From the NCBI GenBank assembly GCA_035943635.1, contig DASZBX010000083.1, positions 1-64,000 of the forward strand: 64,000 nucleotides of DNA. Direction: 5' to 3'. Below are positions 20,201-25,300 of the stretch, piece by piece. This stretch comes from DASZBX01 sp035943635. GTDB taxonomy: Bacteria > Actinomycetota > Actinomycetes > Streptomycetales > Catenulisporaceae. Positions within the stretch are counted from its first letter, which is position 1. Every line of letters begins with the position of its first letter. Under the pieces are notes generated by a model. The model did not search any database. It saw nothing but the letters and a program-made list of their open reading frames with translations, and was not told the DNA's origin. The position numbers and the translations under genes are program-made.

Positions 20201-22283
20201 CGGCGGCGTCGGCCAGGGAGAGCACGCCAGCCATGTGCGCGGCCGCGATCTCGCCGATCGAGTGGCCGGCCAGCAGGTCCGGGGTGACGCCGTGGTGTTC
20301 CAGGGTGCGGTAGAGGGCGACTTCGAGGGCGAACAGGGCGGGCTGGGTGGCGGCGGTCTGGTCCAGTGCGGCGGCGTCGGCGCCGAAGACCAGGTCGCGC
20401 AGCGGGCGGCCGAGGTGCGGGTCGAGGGCGGCGCAGGCCTGGTCGAAGGCGGCGGCGAACGCCGGGTCGGCGGCGTGGAGTTCGCGACCCATGTCCGGGC
20501 GCTGGGAGCCCTGGCCGGCGAAGAGGAAGGCGAGTTTGCCGTCGGTCGCGGTGCCGGTGACCGCGTCCGGGGTCGGCTGGCCGTCGGCGAGCGCGGCCAG
20601 GGCGGCCGGGAGTGCGTCGGCGTCGGCCGGGAGCAGGACGGCGCGGTGCGCGAGGGTCGCGCGGCCGGACAGCAGGGAGTGGGCGACGTCGGCCGGGTCC
20701 AGGTCGGGGTGCTCGGCCAGGTGCTCGCGCAGGCGGTCGGCTTGTCCGCGCAGCGCTTCGGCGGTGTGCGCGGTGAGCACCAGCGGCGGCAGACCGGCAG
20801 CGGCGCGCGCGGTCGCAGAGGTCCGGGATATCTCAGAGGTCTGCGGCGCGTCGGCGTCTTCGGCGAGCGGCTCGGGCTCGGCCGGGGCCTGCTCGATGAT
20901 CACGTGGGCGTTGGTGCCGGACACGCCGAAGGCGGAGACCCCGGCCCGGTACGGCGCGCCGGTCTGCGGCCAGGGCAGCGGCTCGGTGACCAGTTCGACC
21001 GCGCCGTCGGACCATTCCACGTGCGGGGTCGGCTCGTCCACGTGCAGGGTGCGCGGCACCATACCGTGGCGCATGGACAGGACGACCTTCATCACGCCGG
21101 CCACGCCCGCGGCGGCCTGGGTGTGGCCGAGGTTGGATTTGAGCGAGCCGAGCAGCAGCGGACGGCCGGGCTCGCGGTCCTGGCCGTAGACCGCGAGCAG
21201 GGCCTGGGCCTCGATCGGGTCGCCCAGGACCGTGCCGGTGCCGTGCGCCTCGACCGCGTCGACCTGGGCCGCGGACAGCCGCGCGTTGGCCAGGGCCTGG
21301 CGGATCACGCGCTGCTGGGCCGGGCCGTTGGGGGCGGTCAGGCCGTTGGACGCGCCGTCCTGGTTGACCGCGCTGCCGCGCAGCACAGCCAGGACCGGGT
21401 GCCCGTTGCGCTGGGCGTCGGAGAGGCGTTCGAGCAGCAGGATGCCCGCGCCCTCGGACCAGCCGGTGCCGTCGGCGGCCGCGGCGAAGGACTTGCAGCG
21501 CCCGTCCGAGGCCAGGCCGCGCTGGCGGGAGAACTCGACGAACACCGCGGGCGAGGTGATCACGGTGACGCCGCCGGCCAGGGCGAGGTCGCACTCGCCG
21601 TTGCGCAGGGCCTGGGCCGCCAGGTGCAGCGCGACCAGGGAGGAGGAGCACGCGGTGTCGATGGTGACCGCCGGGCCCTCCAGGCCGAAGGCGTAGGCCA
21701 GCCGGCCGGAGATCACGCTGCCGACGTTGCCGGTCAGCAGGTGCCCTTCCAGGTCGGCCGGGATCTCGCGCAGTTCGGAGGCGTAGCCGCCGGAGGCCGC
21801 GCCGACGAACACGCCGGTCTGGCTGCCGGCCGCCCCGGCCGGGTCGATCCCGGCCCGCTCGAACGCCTCCCACGCGGTCTCCAGCAGCAACCGCTGCTGC
21901 GGATCCATCGCCAGGGCCTCGCGCGGGCTGATCTCGAACAGGTCGGCGTCGAAGCGGGACACGTCCCGCAGGAACCCGCCCTCGGCCGAGTAGGTGGTGC
22001 CCGGGTGGTCCGGGTCGGGGTGGTAGATCCCGTCCACGTCCCAGCCGCGGTCGGCCGGGAACGGCCCGATCGCGTCCCGGCCGTCGGCCAGCAGCCGCCA
22101 CAGGTCCTCGGGGGTGTCCACGCCGCCGGGGAAGCGGCAGCTCATCGAGACCACGGCGATGGGCTCCCGGGCCGCCGCCATCAGCGCCCTGTTCTGCTGC
22201 CGCAGCCGCTCCGCCTCCTTCACGGAGCGCCGCAGAGCCTCGAGGACCTTCTCGTCAGGCGTGGTGCCCATCATCAACCCCAT
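1..22283 (-). CDS. Modular type I polyketide synthase, modules 8-12 (gene E; 3' end outside window)
   Basis: The reading frame stays open for more than 7,420 codons from 22,283 to the window edge, so the protein is partial at its C-terminus. It extends the polyketide chain in the cytosol. Domains in order: N-terminal docking helix, KS-AT-KR-ACP, three KS-AT-DH-KR-ACP modules, then KS and most of a fifth AT. I translated across the ACP-to-KS joints near 17,560, 12,460, 7,350 and 2,200 and found no stop, so this is one polypeptide and not several genes. ATGs at 22,283, 22,274 and 22,271 are in frame; GGAAG lies 10 nt before the 22,274 ATG, which may be the true start. The gap from gene D is 24 nt. 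The N-terminus (PDEKVLEALRRSVKEAERLR) is a different docking class from those of genes B-D. The four complete ATs look malonyl-specific and the fifth methylmalonyl-type. No thioesterase is visible. Confidence 0.95.
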   Translation of the reverse strand, partial: MGLMMGTTPDEKVLEALRRSVKEAERLRQQNRALMAAAREPIAVVSMSCRFPGGVDTPEDLWRLLADGRDAIGPFPADRGWDVDGIYHPDPDHPGTTYSAEGGFLRDVSRFDADLFEISPREALAMDPQQRLLLETAWEAFERAGIDPAGAAGSQTGVFVGAASGGYASELREIPADLEGHLLTGNVGSVISGRLAYAFGLEGPAVTIDTACSSSLVALHLAAQALRNGECDLALAGGVTVITSPAVFVEFSRQRGLASDGRCKSFAAAADGTGWSEGAGILLLERLSDAQRNGHPVLAVLRGSAVNQDGASNGLTAPNGPAQQRVIRQALANARLSAAQVDAVEAHGTGTVLGDPIEAQALLAVYGQDREPGRPLLLGSLKSNLGHTQAAAGVAGVMKVVLSMRHGMVPRTLHVDEPTPHVEWSDGAVELVTEPLPWPQTGAPYRAGVSAFGVSGTNAHVIIEQAPAEPEPLAEDADAPQTSEISRTSATARAAAGLPPLVLTAHTAEALRGQADRLREHLAEHPDLDPADVAHSLLSGRATLAHRAVLLPADADALPAALAALADGQPTPDAVTGTATDGKLAFLFAGQGSQRPDMGRELHAADPAFAAAFDQACAALDPHLGRPLRDLVFGADAAALDQTAATQPALFALEVALYRTLEHHGVTPDLLAGHSIGEIAAAHMAGVLSLADAAALVAARGRLMQALPAGGAMIALQAAESEVAALLAADPAAPVAIAAVNGPRATVVSGDEAALGPVAEHFRALGRKTKKLPVSHAFHSMLMEPMLAEFRDLAAGLTYSPARIPIVSTVTGHLAGPELSTPDYWVGHARDAVRFAAAVDTLAELGASTFLELGPDGALSAMAQDCVDTGTFAPVLRRDRPEPRTLLAALATAFTQGTRIDWTAFVPAARRVDLPTYAFGGNRYWLTSTAAPAPDTAADAEDARFWDAVDREDLSALAALAGSAELDGAEELRSALPLLSAWRGKRRDRSRLDASRYKIAWRPEPALGAATATLSGTWLLIQPHDTTDAADAHADQIATGLTAQGAEIRRLSTAPDTTREQLTDLLRAQTAETGPVGGVLQLPGACAFGTLTLVQALGDAEIEAPLWITTRGAVAVGRSDALASAEPALVWGVGRVVGLEHPGRWGGLVDLPAADLDRRAATRLGAVLAAGTEDQVAVRASGVFVRRLEHAEALTGPAWQPRGTVLITGGTGALGAHAARWAAAHGAERLILTSRAGLDAPGAVDLLAELTATGVDAQVAACDVADRDALAALLAAHPVDAVLHAAGVNDVADIAGLTADRFHVALRAKVDGARNLDELLGDTELDAFILYSSISGVWGSGGQAAYCAANAYLDALAETRRARGLAGTAVAWGPWAEGGMAAAGDADEQLRRRGLLPMDPARALTALAHAAGAAEPTLTVADVDWALFAPAFTAARPRPLIGDLPEVRSALAAGTGAQDERSELARTLAAQSGPERERTVLALLRGAVAAVLGHVGADAIDPGRPFKEMGFDSLLAVELRNRLAAQTGLRLASTLVFDYANPAALAAYLGTRLLGADAPEARPAVAVAATTAPDDDPIAIVSMSCRYPGGVTSPEDLWQLVADGVDAVSSFPADRGWDVEALYDPDPAHQGTSYSDKGGFLSAADEFDSGFFNISPREALTMDPQQRLLLETAWESLERAGIAPDSLRGRPVGLFAGSNSQDYAALMMTAGSGDAEGHLATGSSASVMSGRLSYTFGFEGPAVTVDTACSSSLVALHLAAQSLRGGECELALAGGVLVMSTPGTFIEFSRQRGLAADGRCKAFAEAADGTGWGEGVGFLLLERLSDAQRNGHPVLALVRGSAVNQDGASNGLTAPNGPSQQRVIRQALANAGLTGADVDLVEGHGTGTVLGDPIEAQALLATYGADRPEDRPLYLGSLKSNIGHTQAAAGVGGVIKMVMAMQHGVMPRTLHVDEPSSHVDWTAGAVELLTEARDWPELGDGRPRRAAVSSFGMSGTNAHVVIEHVPAAAQEDNAPQADETPAAGLPLLLSGRTPAALAAQADRLGRHLKDHAGLPLLDVAHTLAVARSAFESRAVVLDGAKVGLTALAKEKSAANVVTGSVTPGLTAFLFTGQGSQRIGMGRGLYDAFPAFAAAFDEVCAYFDVLLDRSLSSVVFGDDSAPVIDQTGYAQPALFAIEVAIFRLLEPWKITPDVLLGHSIGEIAAAHVAGVLSLADACTLVAARGRLMQALPSGGVMVAVQASEEEVLPLLKKGVDIAAINGPTSVVISGSKTAVTSVASKLSKLGRKTKKLTVSHAFHSSLMEPMLDEFRSIVTGLTWNQPRIPVVSNVSGSLAGPEFSTPEYWVEHVRAAVRFADGIVAAREFGARTFLELGPDGVLTAMAQDCLTTDAEAEDLAFAPTVRSGRDEATTTLAAVATAWVRGVAVDWTSVLPAGGRRVDLPTYAFQRRRYWPTVAAAGRATGDVSGLGVAGVDHPLVGVSVRLAGSGGCVLTGRLSLGSVGWLADHAIQGSVFLPGTAFVDMVLRAGDEVGGGRLEELTLEVPLVLPATGGVQIQVRVDEPNESGECAIAVYGRLGETDDSWVRHATGVLALGAGATPEGADLAVWPPVGAQPVDISTVYADLAAAGFGYGPTFQGLTNVWLLGGDVFAEVRLPEPADAAGYGVHPALLDAALHALGSSTLIDEGGLPFSWTGVQLFATGADRLRVRLRRTGSGVSLWGADETGAPVISVAGLVLRPLSAGQAGGAGGVRVGQSLFAVDWVAAAPGSVVPPAELPEAEVYQVPVAVSGDPAEVLEISAGLLGVLQEWLADEDRPVDSRLVVVTRGAVGVGNVVDVAAAAVWGLVRSAQSEIPGRFVLVDVDADDSDEQIALGLAVGESQVVVRGGEAWVPRLVRAKAEAGGFDPADTVLLTGASGALGGVFARHLAQSGVTKLVLVSRRGLAAPGMAHLVAELADSGVTVETEACDLSDSAAVAALIDAHPTITAVVHAAGVVDDAVISGLTPDRLASVFAAKVDAASNLDAATRHLPLSRFVVFSSTSGVLGAAGQGNYAAANSFLDALMAVRREAGRPGLSLAWGLWDQDASMAGALSEADRARMARSGVRALSIEEGVALFDAALDSPRSLLIPLNLDLQVLRGTQVPHILQALVPAPTRSAARRAEARQSTLAQTLSALPAADQDKLLLELVRTHAAEALGYGSLAEVGPDRSFRELGADSLSAVELRNRLNAATGLRLPATLVFDYATPRAVAVLLRTELVADQQDAVAEFAMDPIATDDPIAIIGMACRFPGDVRSPEELWRMVLDGVDGISSFPDNRGWDLAELYDPDSVRPGTSYVSAGGFLHDAAQFDPGFFGISPREALAMDPQQRLLLETSWEAFERAGIDPDALRGSRTGVFAGLMYHDYAARLQSVPEEVDGFLGTGNAGSVVSGRISYTFGLEGPAVTVDTACSSSLVALHWAIQALQRGECTMALAGGVTVMSTPSTFVEFSKQRGLATDGRCKSFAGAADGTSWSEGAGMILVERQSDAIRNGHPILAVVRSSAVNQDGASNGLTAPNGPSQQRVIRQALASGGLSYGDVDLVEGHGTGTVLGDPIEAQALLATYGSDRPEDRPLYLGSFKSNIGHAQAAAGVGGIIKVVMALRNAFMPPTLNVDEPSPHIDWSAGEVRLLTEGRPWPEVGPRPRRAAVSSFGISGTNAHVVIEQAPAGREPEPAAAPDASAPETGAEPAARLTAWPLSARGGADGLVRQTERLVSFLGTAPELPAGGVGRALALRSRMTDRAVVLGADRETLIDGLSSIALGEASGAVVTGSVVEGALAFLFTGQGSQRAGMGRELYADFPVFAAAFDAVYAHFDFAEPGAGSIDRTEFAQPALFAIEVAIFRLLESWGVKPDVLLGHSIGEIAAAHVAGVLSLADACALVTARGRLMQALPSGGVMVAVQASEEEVLPLLADGVDIAAINGLTSVVLSGTEAAVAAVAEQLAAQGRKTKKLTVSHAFHSALMEPMLDEFRGVLNGLTWNEPRIPVISNVSGSLAGVEFSTPEYWVNHVRAAVRFADGVTAAYEFGARTFLELGPDGVLTAMAQDCLTTSDVAFAATVRAGRDEPHTALAAAATAWVRGVPVDWAAVQPATGSSPRVELPTYAFERRRFWLDAPARRAGVGEFGLAGVAHDLVGVSVGLAGSGGRVLTGRLSLASAAWLADHVIHGAVLLPGTAFVDIAIRAGEEVGCDYLDELTLEAPLVVPVSAEAVQIQVQVDAQDDAGQCAVAVYARPEGDESAPWTRYASGTLSARVGDEVEPADLTVWPPTGAQVADVSAVYDDLALVGLGYGPVFQGLAGVWLRDGDVFAEVELPEGVPVDGAGVHPALLDAALHALGFGGLVDETGLPFSWAGVRIHATGAVRLRVRLRRSGSGVSLWAADDAGAPVVSVRSLALRPVAAGLVAASGGVRIGQSLFALDWVAASASGPVAPLAGSSAAEVYQVPVAASGDPAEVLGTSAAVLEVLQRWLAEDRPSESRLVLVTRGAVALGSPVDVAAAAVWGLVRSAQSENPGLFVLVDVDADGDVDEQVARGLAVGESQVVVRGDEVWVPRLVRAELPASDVEAGLDGFGSADTVVLTGASGALGGVFARHLAQSGVTKLVLVSRRGLAAPGMAELVAELAESGVAAEVESCDLADRIAVVELISRHPSLTAVVHAAGIVDDAVISSLTPERLASVFAAKVDAASNLDAATRHLPLSRFVVFSSTSGVLGAAGQGNYAAANSFLDALMASRREAGLPGLSLAWGLWDQDASMAGALSEADRARMARSGVRALSIEEGVALFDAALDSPRSLLIPLNLDLQALRGSNQVPELLRVLVPGRRQAFTDVRAVTTLRDRLAGLSAADQTEQLADLVRTHVAGVLGHAGAASVDPARAFKEIGFDSLTSVELRNRLSEATGLRLPATAVFDYPTPNALAAHLRTELFGDAESELDTLVSTALAAADDPIVIVGMACRFPGGIESPEQLWDLVAQGRDGISSFPENRGWDLTELYDPDGLRPGTSYTNEGGFLHEAAHFDPGFFGISPREALAMDPQQRLLLETSWEAFERAGIDPDAVRGSRTGVFAGVMYHDYAARLQSVPEEVDGFLGTGNAGSVVSGRISYTFGLEGPAMTIDTACSSSLVALHLAAQALRQGECDLALAGGVTVMATPGAFVEFSKQRGLAADGRCKSFGSDADGTGWSEGAGMLLLERQSAAARNGHRILAVVRGSAVNQDGASNGLTAPNGPSQQRVIRQALASGGLSYGDVDLVEGHGTGTVLGDPIEVQALIATYGQGRPEDKPLYLGSLKSNIGHSQAAAGVGGIIKMVMAIRHGLMPRTLHADVASPHIDWSAADIRLLTREQPWPETGDDRPRRAAVSSFGISGTNAHVIIEQPATVAGQAIETAEPAAAQAADAPISAWPLSARSDEGLIRQAHRLLSFLAAQPEATDADVSRALAARSRMTDRAVVLGTGREDLLAGLRAIAQREGSAQVVSGSVAGGALAFLFTGQGSQRAAMGRELYAAFPAFAAAFDAVYAHFDFAEPDAGSIDQTEYAQPALFAIEVAIFRLLESWGVKPDVLLGHSIGEIAAAHVAGVLSLADACTLVTARGRLMQALPSGGVMVAVQASEEEVLPLLIEGVDIAAVNGPASVVLSGTEAAVTTVAEQLAAQGRKTKKLTVSHAFHSSLMEPMLDEFRSILNILTWNEPRLPVISNVSGSLAGAEFSTPEYWVNHVRAAVRFADGVTAAYEFGARTFLELGPDGVLTAMAQDCLTATDLAFAATVRVGRDEVSTAVAAVSTAWTHGVPVDWTAFTGGSGRGPLELPTYGFARREFWLDAPARRAGVTELGLTGVDHPLAGVSVAVAGSGGCILTGRLSPATVPWLADHVVHGVVLLPGTAFVDMVVRAGDEVGCGRLDELTLEASLVLPAVGAIQIQVQVDPPTEAGECAVAVYGRLEGSDDLWTRHATGVLARLSPAEEADPAAGTGPAAVLAEGWPPAGTESVDLTDAYQRLAAAGFGYGPAFQGLTGLWRGDGEVFAEVSLPEGASAAGYGVHPALLDSALHALGLGGLVEESGLPFSWSGVRLFATGAARLRVLLRRSGSGVSLWAADDAGAPVVTVRGLALRPVAAEQLDPHGDAGAAARSMFALDFVPAAGSGPAVPLADLADTRILRVPPTAEAGPGDVLQITTEVLGALQTWLGALEAAPEPSAEARLVVVTHGAVDAAGSPDLAAAAVWGLVRSAQSENPGRFLLVDVDADYQGGAADEQIALALAVGEPQSSVRGTQVRVPRLVRAAAIPADPAQPAAGFGPGDTVLLTGASGTLGGVFARHAAEQGVTELILVSRRGADAPGMAELVADLTASGVRTQAVACDLADRAAVADLIGDRPSITAVVHAAGVVDDAVLTGLTPQRLAAVFAAKVDAAANLDAATRDLPLARFVVFSSVSGILGGAGQANYAAANSYLDALMAARRSQGRPGLSLAWGLWEQDSGLTGGLAEADRARMARGGIRALTTTEGTALFDAALRAADERAVLIPVGLDVAVLRTGGRHVPELLRALVPASGRRRAFTDARAAATLRDRLAELTAAEQAAELTDLVRTAVAAVLGHAGAAAVDPARPFKEFGFDSLTSVELRNRLSEATGLRLPATTVFDYPTPNALAAHLRTELFGEDEAAATPTGTTPAALSGLAEDPIVIVGMGCRYPGGVTTPEQLWDLVAEGRDGISGFPEDRGWDLEALFDPDPDRMGTSYAGEGGFLYDAAQFDAAFFGISPREALAMDPQQRLLLETSWEAIEGAGIDPHSLRGSHTGVFAGVMYHDYTNHVVAIGEDAEGYLGTGTSASIASGRVSYTFGLEGPAVTVDTACSSSLVALHWAIQALRTGECSMALAGGVTVMATPGAFIEFSKQRGLAQDGRVKAFSADADGTGWSEGAGMLLLERRSDAERNGHRILAVVRGSAVNQDGASNGLTAPNGPSQQRVIRQALANAGLGTGDVDVVEAHGTGTNLGDPIEAQALLATYGADRPEDRPLWLGSLKSNIGHSQAAAGVGGIIKMVLAMRNGLMPKTLHAEVPSPHIDWSTGEVRLLNEAQSWPQVGDRPRRAGISSFGFSGTNAHVIVEAPAAVPASAAAPEADAQTPAAQTPAPPAAVALVISAQDAQALQAKADQLAGLLADEPGIRLTDLAHSLTTTRSALTRRAVVVGSDLDAVRESLAAFAAGTPDVHTVHGAAAGSSAGPVFVFPGQGSQWVGMARDLVASSEAFATRLNECAAVLDGLVEWSLWDALDNADLLARVDVVQPVLCAVMVSLAAVWRSAGVIPSAVVGHSQGEIAAACVAGALSLEDALRVVVSRSRLLRVLSGLGGMVSVALPVAEVEILLADVADVSVAAVNGPRSTVVSGAPAGLDALIAACEARGARARRVA
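2260..7356 (-). other. PKS module 11: KS-AT(malonyl)-DH-KR-ACP
   Basis: The KS active site (TIDTACSSS) is near 6,835. The AT has GHSIGE and HAFH, malonyl type. The DH has DHVVHGVVLLPG near 4,580 and HPALLDSALH near 4,080. The KR has VVDD near 3,050 and the catalytic run ANYAAANSYL near 2,880. The ACP Ser codon is 2,376-2,378. Expected outcome is the third conjugated double bond. Confidence 0.87.
4933..5720 (-). repeat. AT-coding tract near-identical to 10,030-10,817
   Basis: The AT tracts of modules 11 and 10 align without gaps at an offset of 5,097 bp, agreeing at roughly nine of ten bases, including silent positions. Confidence 0.75.
7400..12462 (-). other. PKS module 10: KS-AT(malonyl)-DH-KR-ACP
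   Basis: The KS active site DTACSSS is near 11,940. The AT has HAFHSALME, malonyl type. The DH motifs are DHVIHGAVLLPG near 9,660-9,690 and HPALLDAAL near 9,190. The KR has IVDD (B-type) near 8,195, and the ACP Ser codon is 7,533-7,535. Its KR matches module 9 and its AT matches module 11 almost base for base. Confidence 0.87.
7921..8165 (-). repeat. KR-coding tract near-identical to 13,030-13,274
   Basis: The KR catalytic regions of modules 10 and 9 differ at only a handful of positions over about 245 bp (offset 5,109 bp), which is closer than the flanking sequence. Confidence 0.75.
12510..17562 (-). other. PKS module 9: KS-AT(malonyl)-DH-KR-ACP
   Basis: The KS has DTACSSS (Cys codon 17,037-17,039). 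The AT has GHSIGE and HAFHSSLMEP, malonyl type. The DH has both catalytic motifs, DHAIQGSVFLPG and HPALLDAALH. The KR has VDD (B-type) and the NYAAANSF catalytic Tyr/Asn. The ACP has GADSL (Ser codon 12,639-12,641). Expected outcome is the first double bond of the triene. Confidence 0.87.
17610..22180 (-). other. PKS module 8: KS-AT(malonyl)-KR-ACP
   Basis: The KS has DTACSSS (Cys codon 21,648-21,650), HGTGT and the SNLGH motif. The AT has GHSIGE (Ser codon 20,259-20,261) and HAFH (19,947-19,958), the malonyl signature. No DH is present. The KR has SSISGVWGSGGQAAYCAAN (Tyr codon 18,246-18,248). It lacks the LDD motif (NDV instead) and has the Trp typical of A-type KRs, predicting an L-hydroxyl. 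The ACP has GFDSL (Ser codon 17,745-17,747). Confidence 0.88.
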
Positions 22284-22307
22284 GCTTCCGGCGTCGGTGG
22301 TGCGTGA

Positions 22308-25300
22308 TCAGAAATCGGAACCTTCGAGCGCCATCCGCACCAGGGCGTCGGCGTCGAGGTCGTCGACCAGGTCGGCGGGCTCCGCCGCGGCCCGCGCGAG
22401 CGGGGCGGTGCGGATTCCGGCGAGTTCGAGCAGCGTGTCGAGCAGTCCGGCGTCGCGCAGCCGGGACAGCGGCAGGTCGGCCAGGGCGCGGCGCACCCCG
22501 GCCTCGGCGCCGGCGTCCTCGGGCTCGGGCCCGACCAGTTCCCGGTGCAGCAGGGCGCCGAGGGCGGTGGGCGTCGGGTGGTCGTAGATCACCGTGGCCG
22601 GCAAGCGCAGCCCGGTCGCCTTGGCGAGCAGGTTGCGCAACTCCAGCGCGCTCACGGAGTCGAAGCCGCTCTTCTTGAACGGCCGGTGCGCGCCGACCTC
22701 GTCCAGCCCGCGGTGCCCGAGGGCGGCCGCGGCGTGCTCGCGCACGAGCGTGACCAGGGCCGCAGCCTGCTCGTCCGGGCTGAGCCCGTCGAGTGAGCGC
22801 AGCAGGTCGGCGGCGGCGTCCGAGGCCCGGGCCGGTTCGTCGGCGGCGGCCAGCACCGCGGCGACCTCGGCCAGGGACTCGATCAGCGGGCGTCGGCGCT
22901 CGGCCGTGTAGCCGGGGGCGAACCGGGCCCAGTCCACGTCGACCACGGTGACCGCGGTCTCGTCGGCGCCGAGCGCGGCGTGCAGGGCCGCGACGGCCAG
23001 GTCCGGGTCCATCCCGGCCAGGCCGCGGCGGGCCAGGTGCCGGTCGGCGTCCTCGCCCGCGCCCATCCCGGTGCCGGCCCAGGGGCCCCAGGCGACCGCG
23101 GTGGCGGCCAGGCCGCGGGCCCGGCGGGCGTCGGCGAGCGCGTCCAGGTGGGCGTTGGCGGCGGCGTAGGCGGCCTGGCCGCCGCTGCCCCAGACGCCCG
23201 CGATGGACGAGAACAGGACGAACGCGTCCAGCGGGGTGTCGCCGAGCAGGGCGTCGAGGTGTTCGGCGCCCGCGGCCTTGCCGCGCAGGATCTCGGCGAA
23301 GGCGTCCAGGGTGGTGTCGGTGAGCGCGGCGACGCCGGTGGCGCCGGCCGCGTGCACGACCGCGTTCGGCGGGTAGGCGGAGAGCAGCTCGGCCAGGGCC
23401 GCCCGGTCGGCGACGTCGCAGGCCACGATGACCGCTTCGGCGCCGAGCGCGCGCAGGTCGGCGACCAGGTCGTCCGAGCCGGGCGCGGCCGGGCCGCGGC
23501 GGCTGGTGAGCACCAGGCGCTCGGCCCCGCCGGCGGCCAGCCAGCGGGCCACGTGCGCGCCGAGCGCGCCGGTGCCGCCGGTGACCAGGACGGTGCCGCG
23601 CGGGGTCCAGCGCGCCGCCGGGTCCGGACCGAGGTCCGGGTCCAGCGGGCGCCGGACCAGCCGGGCGGCCAGCGCGGCGTGCGGGCGGATCGCGAGCTGG
23701 TCCTCACCGGTGGTATCGGCGTGGGCCAGGGCGGCCGCCAGCCGGCGCGCGGCGGTGGCGTCGGCCTGCTCGGGCAGGTCGATCAGGCCGCCGAAGCCGC
23801 CCGGCTGTTCCAGGCCCAGGACGCGGCCCAGGCCCCAGATCTGGGCCTGCTCGGCCCGGCGGACCGGGTCGCCCGGGCCGGTGCCGACGGCGCCGCGGGT
23901 GAGCAGCCACAGCGGCGCGGTGACGCCGGTGTCGGCCAGCGCCTGGACCAGTGCGACGGTCAGCGCCGTGCCGCGGGGCAGGCCGGGGACGGCGGCGAGT
24001 TCGCCCCGGGTCAGGCCGAGCGTGCTGAGCACGCCGGCGATCTCTTCGCCGTCGGCCTGCTCGGCCAGGCCGTCGCGCAGGGCGGCGGCGAGCGCGGCCC
24101 GGTCGGCGTTCTCGCCGTCCAGGTCGATCGTGCGCAGGTCCACGCCCTGGTAGCCGAGTTCTTCGGCGAGTTCGGCGAGCGGGCGGTCCGGGGTGGTCAG
24201 CAGCAGCCAGGTGCCGGTCGGGATGTCGGTCGCCGACGGCGCGTCCTGCTGCTGCCAGGCCACCGCGTACCGCCAGCGGTCGAGCGTGGAGCCGATCTGC
24301 GAGCGGCGGCGCCAGGCGGTGAGCGCCGGGAGCACCGCGCCGAGTGCGGCCGCGTCCACGCCGGTGCCGGCGCAGACCGTGGCGGCGAACCCGGCCGCGT
24401 CCTGGCGGTCGACCGCGTCCCAGAAGCGTGCCTCGGAGTCGGACGCGGTCGCAGGGGCAGTGGCCGTCGCGACTGCGGCGGGCAGGGTGGGCTTGAGCCA
24501 GAAGCTCTGGCCCTGGAACGGATACGTGGGCAGCGCGACCTGGCGGCCGCCGGGCAGCAGGGCGGCCCAGTCCGCCCTGGCGCCGCGGCTCCAGGCGGTG
24601 GCCAGGGACCGGACGATGGTGTCCGGTTCGGCCCGGCCCGGGCGCAGCGCGGCGGCGAAGGCGGTGTCCTCGTCCTGGAGCCACTGCCCGGCCATCGCGC
24701 CGAGCACGCCGTCCGGGCCGAGTTCGACGAAGGTGCGGGCGCCGAAGCGGCGGGCCGCGGCGACGGCGTCGGCGTACCGGACCGCTTCGCGCACGTGCCG
24801 GACCCAGTACTCGGGGGTGGAGATCTCGTCCCCGGCCAGCAGTCCGGTGAGGTTGGAGACGACCGGGATGCGGGCCCGGCGCCAGTCCAGATCGGCGATG
24901 GCGCGGCCGAACTCGGCGAGCATCGGCTGCATCAGGGCGGAGTGGAACGCGTGGCTGACGCTCAGCCGCTTGACCTTGCGGCCGGTGGCGCGGACCGCGT
25001 CGGCCAGTGCCTGCACCGCGGCTTCGGCGCCGGAGACGACCACGGCGTCCGGGCCGTTGACTGCGGCGATGTCCACGCCCTCGGTCAGCAGCGCGAGCAC
25101 CTCGGCCTCGGAGGCCTCCACGGCGGCCATCGCGCCGCCGGCCGGAAGAGCCTGCATCAGCCCGGCCCGGGCGGAGACCAGGGTGCACGCGTCGGCCAGG
25201 GAGAGCACCCCGGCGACGTGCGCGGCCGCGATCTCGCCGATCGAGTGGCCGAGCAGCAGATCCGGGACCAGGCCCCAGGATTCGGTCAGCCGGTAGAGCG

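Noticed and set aside
13320..22307. A 9-kb open reading frame on the plus strand opposite gene E, and similar long ones opposite genes B-E
   Set aside because: Their composition is low-complexity Arg/Gly/Ala/Gln/Val, with no domain motifs, and they keep a constant phase with the PKS frame. They are antisense shadows caused by very high GC.
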